NCBI RefSeq assembly: GCF_024362695.1
Contig: NC_065425.1
Coordinates: 11,847,001-11,911,000, forward strand
Length of the DNA stretch: 64,000 bases
Direction of reading: 5' to 3'
Origin: Pectinophora gossypiella
Taxonomy: Eukaryota > Arthropoda > Insecta > Lepidoptera > Gelechiidae
Below the pieces are notes generated by a model. That model searched no databases. It saw only the letters and a list, made by a program, of their open reading frames with translations, and was not told where the DNA came from. Made by a program: the position numbers and the translations under genes. This document shows, in pieces, positions 53,436 through 61,800 of this stretch. How positions within the stretch are numbered: position 1 is the first letter of the stretch; every line of letters starts with the position of its first letter.

Positions 53436-53517
53436 AGAGTGTTTTTATTATTTTTAATTCCATACTTTTGCGACGGAAAATCCCACTTGATGATATTAGC
53501 TTAGTTTACCGGATGAG

Positions 53518-53870
53518 CCGCAGGCGACCAGGAAGGCGGCGACGGGCGCACTTGGTCGCGATTGACCGAGCGCCGCCTTGATAGGTCTCGTGCTGTAGGG
53601 CTCCCCAAGTGTTCCGGGCAGCCCTCGGTGGAGGGGGAGGCGCTTGACGCGCTCCCACGGGCGCGGGGCCCTAAAGGGCATCCGCCGGCGGGGACGCGGT
53701 TGTGTGCAATTGCGTTCCCGTATCCCCGCCACACGGCGGCAAAGAGGAACACCGTTGGGTTTTAGTGGGTATACCGGGTGGCGACACCCGGGGAGTCCCA
53801 CATAACCACGTCGTCCCCCCGGGCGGCGTGGTATGCGTAACGCATTTCCCAACGTCAAAAAAAAAAAAAA
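53518..53870 (+). mobile_element. GC-rich poly-A retroelement insertion
   Basis: 353 bp of strikingly GC-rich DNA ending in an A15 run, flanked by a perfect 15-bp duplication AGTTTACCGGATGAG (53503-53517 and 53871-53885). It includes GGTGGCGACACCCGGGGAGT and CGTCCCCCCGGGCGGCG, which suggests the structured 3' untranslated end of an R1-group-like LINE, or a SINE using it. Overlapping open frames on both strands are by-products of GC richness. 5' limit set by the duplication. Confidence 0.85.
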
Positions 53871-53885
53871 AGTTTACCGGATGAG

Positions 53886-53932
53886 AACATTTGCGGCAAA
53901 TATACAATACGTCACGTCAAAAAAATAATACA
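53886..53932 (+). repeat. Family X tip
   Basis: ACATTTGCGGCAAATATACA, ATACGTCACGTC and an A7 run: the end of family X, itself the target of the GC-rich insertion. Confidence 0.55.
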
Positions 53933-54003
53933 AATAACTCAGAATCATGAATTGAATCATCCCCCTCAGTATTAGGTACAATATCACATACTCCCTGTAA
54001 TTA

Positions 54004-54744
54004 TGAGAGACAACAGCAGATACGGGTTTTGTGTCTGCTAACCTAATTATTTCAATTATAAAGACAATATTATTACCTCATACTAATAAGCTCGTATATT
54101 CATTAAAATAAATCCTTACAGCCAAATTAGAAGGTATTATTCACGCTCATTCTCCCAAGTCTTTCTAACAAATGACTCCTTTTCCAGTTAAAAACGATAG
54201 AAAAAAATAACTAAAAGGAATTCTCGCTTTTCAATTCCACATGCAGCTTTAAAAAGTATTCGAAAAACTTCAGTAAAAATCGAGTGTAAAATTTATTAGT
54301 CGAACTGCAGTAAACGCTTCGAAGTTCGAACACGATCCAATCTCTGCCGCCTCATTAGACTCGTGCCGTCTCTTTTGCACAACGGTGTAATTTGTTCACC
54401 CAATCACCCTTCTCGCTCTACACTCTATGCTTATTACGCTATCGTATTTCCACCAATCAAACGCGTGGATTATCACGTGTGGGAAACGAACCGAAATGAG
54501 CAATTGGTTTAAAATACCTACGTAGAGTTGGAAATCGTTATTTTAAAGTAGTTTGTTTTACTTTTCGTGAAAACAGATTTAGCCGTATGGCTTTAAAACA
54601 GTTTTGGCATATCGTCGTTAACCACCGTAAAGAGGCCACATTGAAACAATTCACGTAAAAAAAGGAATATTGCATTTTGAATTTTTGATGTAAATCTCTA
54701 ATCTTCACAATATAGTATTGGTACAAATTACTACCTACTTACTA
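54004..54744. other. Unassigned spacer
   Basis: Only a weak match at 54628-54700 (GAGGCCACATTGAAACAATT) to one arm of the hairpin element at 19045. Confidence 0.3.
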
Positions 54745-55036
54745 CATAAACTCACGCCTATATCCCACCGGGGTAAGCAGAGCTTGTCTTGTTAGGCAGC
54801 TAAATTACTCAATTGTATAAAAATATTTTATGTTTTTTTTTTAAAGAACGTCTAGGGTCTAGGGCCCTGTGCCGAGGTTTTTCTTGCAGCTTCTTTTCCC
54901 CGCATATACAGGTTGTGAGAAGCTGCAGTAGTATTAGGCGGGTGAGACGTTCGTTATGTAAAAATTGTCGATTCAAAGTGTAACTATGTTACCTACTGAA
55001 TAAAGATATTTTTGAATTTAAATTTGAATTTGAATT
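54745..55036 (+). repeat. RTE-a tip (-) and LINE-K 3' trailer (+)
   Basis: 54745-54785 CTCACGCCTATATCCCACCG. 54793-55036 is the LINE-K trailer (AGGGCCCTGTGCCGAGG ... GAATAAAGATATTTTTGAAT) with an AATTTGAATTTGAATT tail. Confidence 0.7.
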
Positions 55037-55927
55037 CACATTCATCAATGAGTTAGTGTATGCATGTACGAAGGTTCAAAGTAGGTAAGTAAGTAGGTCG
55101 TAGTTGACTTTTTTAAAGATATCCCCAATTTGGTAACGTACATGTATTTGGTAATGTAATGTTGTATGTCTGGATTTGATTTTTGATTATGATCATTTTG
55201 TAACTAGCAATAAGTAGCAGCAGTGCTCTATAAGCTTTAGATTCTGTTACTATTCTAACTGGACCCGTAGTAGCTAAGTTGATTGGTCCAATACATTTTA
55301 CTTTTTACTTTTTTTGCCTTACTATTTCCGCTCTCAGAAAGTATGGTACACTGATTATGGTTTCATCAAAAATATAGTAATAGTTAAAACACATAATACC
55401 GGGTTCTTACCGCGTCGAATCAGAGATGTGCGACTCTATGTGGAAGTTTATATCGGTGGGAGTAATAATTCAAACAATGCTCAGTAATAATTGCAAATAA
55501 ATAAAACCACAATAATAATACGTCAAGTGGTGGGAGCGAACGAAAAACAAAAGAAAAAGCAAACATTTGTCCTTTATTCGTATATAATTTCTCCCGGGAC
55601 TTCTTCGCGGAACCAATCACAAAGCAGGTGCACTCAAAATAATAAGTCTTTTGTGAACTAGATGTAATCTAACTAGCTTTTTGTTCGCTGGTTCGTCCGA
55701 GTGCGCTTCGGATACCTGTAGTATTAAAAAGAACGATAAGTTACTAAAGCTTCAATACGCAGTACGAGTTAGATCTATCAAAGTACGCCAGCCAGTGTTG
55801 TGACGTTCATTAGCATAGTGATGTATCAGTCGACATTAGGCCGATCGATTCTTTTCTATCTAACAGTAGTAAGCAATCCGTAATATAAAGTACCTAAATA
55901 GAAACTTATGTCGGAATTGTAAACTGT
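55037..55927. other. Unassigned spacer
   Basis: No repeat shared with the rest of the window and no recognisable coding sequence. Confidence 0.3.
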
Positions 55928-55935
55928 TTAGGCAT

Positions 55936-56258
55936 CTTCTTCTATTGCGTGGGTTGTGAGGTGGAGTACCAACCTCATCAACCCTGGTGTCAGGGTTACT
56001 ATTGAGTCGCCAAAGGCCCCCTGACATAGCTCATGTAACGACTACTTACTTACATCAGTAAGTAGTAACCGGGACCAACGGTTTAACGTGCCTTCCGAAG
56101 CACGGATCATTTTACTCTCGGACAATCTGGTGATCAGCCAGTAATGTCCTAACCAAACTAGGGACCACAAAGTTATTTTTGTGATATGTCCCCGAACCCG
56201 GGAATCAAACCCGGGACCTTCGGATCGTGAGCCCAACGCGGCTCGACCACGGAGGCCG
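55936..56258 (-). mobile_element. SINE-A copy with 8-bp target duplication
   Basis: TTAGGCAT at 55928-55935 and 56259-56266. The head has CCCGGGAATCAAACCCGGGA and a small GCGGCTCGACCACGG change. Confidence 0.82.
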
Positions 56259-56266
56259 TTAGGCAT

Positions 56267-56660
56267 GAATCAGGATAACAGACAGACGGACAAAGATACT
56301 TTTGCTTTGATGATATTAGTTTCGATGTCGGGCTTTCATATTTTATTTTTCATTTGTGATGAATTGCTTCTTCGTCGTACTTCAAGAGTTCTCAAGCCAT
56401 AAACCCGGGAACGAGATCACTTTTAAAATTTCATGCGGGTTTCAACCGTTGAAACATGAGCCCTGCTGTCTAAAGAACCGTTTCAACCGTCGAGACATGA
56501 GTCCCCAACAAAAAACCATTTCCATCCAAAACTGACAAAATAAATTCAACATGCATTTTAGAAACGATGCAAATTTTTAGTTGAAAATATTACGTTACGT
56601 ACGTAGTTGGCACAAACATACAATTTAGTTCATGTTGTAAACGTAGATATAAGATAGGTT
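56267..56660. other. Unassigned spacer
   Basis: A repeated GTTTCAACCGT(T/C)GA(A/G)AC phrase occurs at about 56440 and 56485; otherwise nothing is assigned. Confidence 0.3.
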
Positions 56661-56676
56661 CATTACAGGAGTCATC

Positions 56677-56972
56677 ATCATCATCATCATCAATTTAAGA
56701 GCCACGCTCTTGTCGGTGTAGCATTTTCCATTCCAGTCTATCAAAGGCCAATTCCTTGACTTCCCTATAAGACACGACGTTAACCTTTTCTTTAATCTGT
56801 TCCATGTAAGCTCTTCTTGGTCTTCCCCTTCCTCTCTTTCTTTCTAGCTTTCCTTCTATGATGTTTTTAATGAATTCGTCGTGTCTTATTAGGTGTCCAA
56901 TCATCTTGCCTCTTCTGTCCTCAATAATTCTCAGTATTTGTCTCTTTTCCCTTACTCATACTAGCACTTCCT
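56677..56972 (-). mobile_element. RTE-b LINE insertion with 16-bp target duplication
   Basis: CATTACAGGAGTCATC at 56661-56676 and 56973-56988. 5'-truncated to 296 bp, with a (GAT)n tail on the minus strand. This gives exact 3' and truncation points for the family. Confidence 0.88.
56695..56971 (-). pseudogene. RTE-b ORF C-terminus, in frame
   Basis: About 90 codons open from the truncation point to TAA. Contains ILRIIEDRRGKMIGHLIRH, then GKLERKRGRGRPRRAYMEQ and EWKMLHRQERGS. The 'IGHLIRH' plus GRGRPR pattern corresponds to the 'FGHVERM...GRGRPR' C-terminus of RTE-a, so the two are related subfamilies. No stop or frameshift is visible. Confidence 0.7.
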
Positions 56973-56988
56973 CATTACAGGAGTCATC

Positions 56989-57576
56989 GCAACAAAATAT
57001 TTACATACAATTTTCTCGACTCTTCGTAGACATTTTTGTTACTTATTATAAGTGTAACTCACAATAATTCAACAGCGAAAACAACCCGCAAGTAATCTTT
57101 AAACCCAGAAATACCTCTTGCAACCCTAACCCAGGTAAATAGAGTAAACAGTAATTAGGGACTTGAGACCTGACCAGTTACTGAGCAAATAAACTAATTT
57201 CCGGATTACACAACTGGACAGTCACGAACTCCCGGATTGTCCCGGCTAATAAAGGGACTTTGCGAGACAGAAACAACACTAGATTTACTCAAGGTTTAAA
57301 TACTGATTAAAATTCTACACCACATTCTGTAACTAAACAGTCTAAACAAGGTAAAAATAAAAAGTAGCCTGAAATAAAGATAATGTTTTTACACAGAAGC
57401 AAAATAAACAAATTAGGTCTTTAATTCCCGGTTTTATGTTTAGTTTTTCCCGGGAATTCTTTGTGTTGCGTTTTGTGCAACTGCTGTTACGGTGGAAGGT
57501 AATATCGTTATAATATTTTACCGTGAAAATATTAATCCGGTGCATTTTATATTTAAAATGTAGTTTCTCTATTATT
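56989..57576. other. Unassigned spacer
   Basis: No repeat shared with the rest of the window and no recognisable coding sequence. Confidence 0.3.
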
Positions 57577-57585
57577 AATAATGTT

Positions 57586-57932
57586 AATAGTGGCGGTCTC
57601 CGTGGTCGAGTGGTTGAGCGATGTGCTCACGATCCGGAGGTCCCGGGTTCGATTCCCGATGGGGACAAATCACAAAAATGACTTTGTGATCCCTAGTTTG
57701 GTTAGGACATTACAGGCTGATCACCTGATTGTCCAAAAAACAAGATGATCCGTGCTTCGGAATGCACGTTAAGCCGTTGGTCCCGGTTACTATTTACTTA
57801 CTGATGTAAGTACGTAGTCGTTACATGAGTCATGCCAGGGGCCTTTGGCGGCTCAATAATTACCCTGACACCAGGGTTGATGGGGTTGGTAATTCACCTC
57901 ACAACCCACACGATAGAAGAAGATAGAAGAAA
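57586..57932 (+). mobile_element. SINE-A copy with 9-bp target duplication
   Basis: AATAATGTT at 57577-57585 and 57933-57941. Intact head TCCGTGGTCGAGTGGTTGAG with GGTTCGATTCC, tail repeated (GATAGAAGAAGATAGAAG). Confidence 0.82.
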
Positions 57933-57941
57933 AATAATGTT

Positions 57942-58216
57942 TACCTTTCACCTTTGTGGTTAATGACTAGTTTTATAAAAAGATGTGGATTTTATTTTTC
58001 CTATTCTACCCCTAAATAAAATTGTATATTTATATATTTTTTTACATTTTTTCACTGCGCAGAGGATAATGCCTTACTTGAATTAATTAAACCTTTTGTG
58101 AGCTTCGAAACAAAACCTACTTAATACTATATTTACCCGCGTATTTTAGCGCGAAATAGAAACTTTTGTTCATTAGAGGGGACCCTTATTATACAGCCTG
58201 TTTTAGCATATCTTTA
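57942..58216. other. Unassigned spacer
   Basis: No repeat shared with the rest of the window and no recognisable coding sequence. Confidence 0.3.
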
Positions 58217-58560
58217 CATAACATAACATCACGCCTATATCTCCGAAGGGGTAGGCAGAAGTGCATAGTATTTACACTCACTCGCCTGGTATGATTAATA
58301 TTTTGATTTTCATTATTATATTTAATTTTCATTTTCAGTTGATAATTTTTATATTAACCATTTTTTGTATTTATTATTTTACTATGGGCATTATTATGGT
58401 CTGAAACTAAAGTTATTTGATAGGGGGACAACCTATTGCCATTAAGTGACCACAGTTGTTGTAAACCACGTAATATCAATTATCCAAACCAGAATTCAAA
58501 CTCATAAAGTCGATTTTAGTGGATTGATATAAGTGACGCGTTCTCCAAACAGGGTTATCA
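58217..58560 (-). repeat. SINE-S copy split by AT-rich DNA
   Basis: The tip is at 58225-58290 (TCTCCGAAGGGGTAGGCAGA) and the body at about 58425-58560 (GGGGGACAACCTATTGCCAT, ACTCATAAAGTCGATTTTAG). Confidence 0.45.
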
Positions 58561-58714
58561 CGGATTCGCTTTAACATTGACGATATTATTATTACATTTG
58601 CGAAAGGTGTACTCCCATGGATCTAAGAGACCATCAAATATTCATTATATTACGAATGTTTACAAATCAGGACATCATTTCCCTAGCGTTAACCCGTTTT
58701 TCACTAGGTATGTG

Positions 58715-58920
58715 GATATTCGAAAATTCATATTCAAAAATTCAAATTCTACAATTCAAATTCTAAAATTCAAATTCTAAAACTCAAATTCTAAAATTCA
58801 AATTCAAAATTCACAAAAATTCAAAATTTATTCAGACAACATACGATTCATAAGGTTAGTAACAAAAACTTACATACCAAGTTAGTTTACAAAATAAGGT
58901 GGACGATAGTGACCTCACAT
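58715..58920 (-). repeat. (AATTC)-rich array and LINE 3' tip
   Basis: Six or more ATTCAAATTCTA units at 58725-58820, then AAAATTTATTCAGACAACAT and GTTAGTAACAAAAAC. This is a reverse LINE tip with an expanded GAATTT-type tail. Confidence 0.6.
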
Positions 58921-58934
58921 TTTCAGTGAACAAT

Positions 58935-59115
58935 TTACACCGAAAATTTGACAGGTACAGTTTTTTACAGAGAAAAAATCATCTGTCTGAGTAGATAACA
59001 AATAAATAAGGTAATTGCTTTTACCTTATTTAACATTTAATCGCATATCGATTCTTTAAAAATAGTTAACTATGCCTATCTGACCTTCCAAGCCGAAGGT
59101 AGCACCAGCCCATTT
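58935..59115 (-). repeat. SINE-B 3' part with insertion
   Basis: GAAAATTTGACAGGTACAGT...CATCTGTCTGA is separated by about 80 bp of AT-rich DNA from CTATCTGACCTTCCAAGCC. Confidence 0.5.
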
Positions 59116-59540
59116 TTTTAATTAGGTCGAAACATAAATAACATTAAAATACATACAACGCAGTCAAACACATAACTCTCCTTTTTTCTTAACCACAATC
59201 GGGTAATTAACACGCAATCATTCCGATATTCAGTTTTAAATACCGCAAAGCTGTGAAATATCGTCCATTTTGAAATAATACTACTTAAATTGCATTGCCA
59301 GACCACCAGCCAACTTTGCCAATTCAAATTAAACCCAATTCCGAGAGACAATGGATAATTATCGCGTAGCAGCCGACGCGTGTTGGTTTTTCAGAGATGA
59401 TCGTTCAATTTGGCCGATGATTGCTTCGATAAGGGAATATTATATTAATGGATATTTTATAATTAACTGTCCGTATTTCCTTGTTGGTTTTGAAGGTTTT
59501 GAATAATATTTATTTATATTTTTTGTCTGTTAAAGCCTTT
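59116..59540. other. Unassigned spacer
   Basis: No repeat shared with the rest of the window and no recognisable coding sequence. Confidence 0.3.
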
Positions 59541-59545
59541 TTACA

Positions 59546-59905
59546 GCCTCCGTGGTCTAGTGGTCAGAGCATTAGGCTCACGATCTGGAGATCCGGGTTC
59601 GATTCCCGATGAGCATAGTCGAACTTTCTGAGACTCTCCTTTGTTTGGTTAGGAATTTGCAGGCATAGGTCACCTGATTTTCCAAAAAAAAATAAGATGA
59701 TTCTGTGCTACGTAGGGCACGTTAAGCCGTTGGTCCCGGCTATCAGCCGTAAAGACACCTCCAAGAACCCACAGTAGAGCAGCGTGGTGGTGTATGCTCC
59801 ACACTCCCTCCGGTTGATTGGGGAGGCCTGTGCGTGTGTTTGTTTTTACAGCTAATAGTTGGGACCAACAACTTTAAGTGGCCTGCGAAGCACAGAGTCA
59901 TCTTT
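59546..59905. mobile_element. SINE-C copy (+) meeting an inverted SINE-C fragment
   Basis: 59546-59835 runs from head CAGCCTCCGTGGTCTAGTGG with GGGTTCGATTCC to the tail TGATTGGGGAGGCCTGTG. From about 59846 the sequence reads the central module in reverse (ACAGCTAATAGTTGGGACCA, GCGAAGCACAGAGTCATC). Confidence 0.7.
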
Positions 59906-60230
59906 TTTTTATAATATTTTATGACACCACTTCATTTTAGTTACTTAATTTCAGATACATGTGAAAATTAATTAACAGTTCACAAGAAATTAACTGTTTG
60001 AACTAAAACCAATTATAATCGTTAATTAAACAAAAGTTTCGCCGCTAGTCAACGTGAGACAGTGACAGCTGTCACTTTAGTTCGGGAACATGGCGATATA
60101 ATAAAAGATGTGTGCCACTGCTGGAAACAAGGTCGTTAGAAAACCCACATTGAAGAATTTCATTAAAAAGCAATATTTACATTAGATTTTTTAGTAAAAG
60201 TTAGTAAGTAAAAAAAAATCCCGGCTGGAT
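59906..60230. other. Unassigned spacer
   Basis: A weak relative of the 19045 hairpin arm lies at about 60140-60200. Confidence 0.3.
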
Positions 60231-60233
60231 TAA

Positions 60234-60585
60234 GTAGCTGTGGTAACCCAGTTGGTGGAACGCTTGCCTCTAACTTTGAGGTCGCAGGTTCGAATCCAGC
60301 ACAGGCCTAAACCAATGATTGTCGAATTTATTTTTGAATTCATGTTTGGATCATAAATGATTATCACGTGCTCAGCGGTGAAAGAAAACATCGTGAGGAA
60401 ACCCACATTCCCGAGAAATGCATTTTCGGAAGTATGTGACCCAGCCTTTATTGGGCTGGTTTTCCTTTCGTGGGTTGGAAAGTAAGACAGGCAGTCGCTT
60501 CTGTAAAAAACCGGACCTCTCTTATCCTCAAGTTAGGTAAGTAAACCATGTGAAAAAGGAATAAAGCTAGGGAAATTATGAGAGT
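60234..60585 (+). mobile_element. SINE-B, best full-length copy
   Basis: Head GCTGTGGTAACCCAGTTGG with B-box-like GGTTCGAATCC, GCCTAAACCAATGATTGTCG, GATCATAAATGATTATCACG, GAAACCCACATTCCCGAGAA, GGGCTGGTTTTCC, GCAGTCGCTTCTGTAAAAAA, then the TTAGGTAAGT end. It can serve as the family reference. Confidence 0.8.
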
Positions 60586-60740
60586 AAAGCCAAGTACCTA
60601 CTCAATATGCTGCACAAGTGCACACAACATCGAAGTATAAAATACAAGCGGGAAAAATATTTGTTTGTTTTCCTTCAAGACATACTGAATAACTTACGTA
60701 TTGGTCGTGGATTTATCTAGAACATTTGACTCTACAGAGA

Positions 60741-61130
60741 TACCGTACCGAATACTGAGGGGGATGATTCTGCTCATGATTCTGAGTATCAACTCAGTAT
60801 ATCAATCAAGCGGAGTTTTCCATCGCAAAAGTATGGAATTGAAAACAATTAAAAAAAAACACAAAACAAAGAAAAACAAGGAAGAAAAGGCTCAGTACGA
60901 TCTACTCTGGAGTCGCGTGTATGAAACGATTGATAAATGTGGAAGAAGCAAGAGAAGTGTGTCAAGATCGAAGCAAATGGAATTCCATTATCTTGCTTAC
61001 CCCGGTGGGAAATAGGCGTGAGTTTATGCATGTATATTAAAAAGACATTTGCGACGGAAGATTCCACTTGATAATAACTCAGAATCATCCCCCTCAATAT
61101 TAGGTACAGTGCCACTAACACCCAGTGTAT
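60741..61130. mobile_element. MITE-P copy split by an RTE-a fragment
   Basis: Left TACCGTACCGAATACTGAGG...AAAGTATGGAATTG and right TTTGCGACGGAAGATTCCAC...CACTAACACCCAG form one element. 60891-61035 is the RTE-a C-terminus and tip (ATGAAACGATTGATAAATGT, CTTACCCCGGTGGGAAATAG). Confidence 0.75.
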
Positions 61131-61135
61131 ATCTG

Positions 61136-61367
61136 AAGCATGTTTACTGTAGCAGCGTGCATAATACATATACATTTCATACAAAAGTAGCTTTGACATC
61201 TCCGTTTGTGGAGGAACGCTTACAAAGTGAAAAGGAAAATAAACTATACTTAGCGGAAATAAACTGAAACTTTTTACTATCGAGTTTTATGCACATCAAA
61301 TATGAGAATCTAATGGTTTGGAAGGAAATTTAAATTCTAGAAATAAAGTTCAGTAAATTATATTATA
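61136..61367. other. Unassigned spacer
   Basis: No repeat shared with the rest of the window and no recognisable coding sequence. Confidence 0.3.
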
Positions 61368-61665
61368 CAACAGTTGGTAGAACTTGCCTCTCACTTTGAG
61401 GTAGCAGGTTGAAATCCAACAGAGGTGTAAAACAATAATTGTCGAATTTGTTTTCGAATTCATGTTTGGATCATAAATGATTATCACGTTCTCAGCGGTC
61501 AAGGAAAACATTTCAGAGGTATGTGACCTAATCTGTATTGGGCTGGTTTTCGCTTCGCGGGTTGGAAGGTCAGACAGGCAGTCGCTTCTGTAAAAAACCG
61601 GACCTGTCAAATCTTCAGGTTAAGTAAGCCGACCCTGTGAGACACGGGATAATGCTAGGAAATTA
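61368..61665 (+). mobile_element. SINE-B copy with an internal deletion
   Basis: Head fragment CAGTTGGTAGAACTTGCCTC, body and full 3' end (AACGG-type: GACACGGGATAATGCTAGG). The ATTCCCGAGAAATGC segment is deleted. Confidence 0.75.
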
Positions 61666-61800
61666 TATTATAGCATAATATGATTTTACTGAGCACTAAT
61701 TATTTTGATTTGGGTAAGGTGCTAATGTGTTGTCAACATTTTGTAAGTTCTGCATGGCACTCGCGCCGCGCGCTTCCCTAATTATATCGAGAGTTTTGAC

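Larger units (their letters stand above)
53026..53999. mobile_element. MITE-P copy carrying nested retroelements
   Basis: MITE-P pieces at 53026-53109 (GTGATTCTGAGTTAATATCA), 53446-53500 (ATACTTTTGCGACGGAAAAT, CCCACTTGATGATATT) and 53934-53999 (AACTCAGAATCATGAATTGA, CCCCTCAGTATTAGG) are in the order of one element. The gaps hold a SINE-A and a family X scrap that itself contains a GC-rich insertion. Confidence 0.8.

Noticed and set aside
53496..53907. Several overlapping open frames on both strands
   Set aside because: They fall in the GC-rich retro-insertion, where stop codons are rare by composition. They overlap each other and start or end across its duplication boundary.
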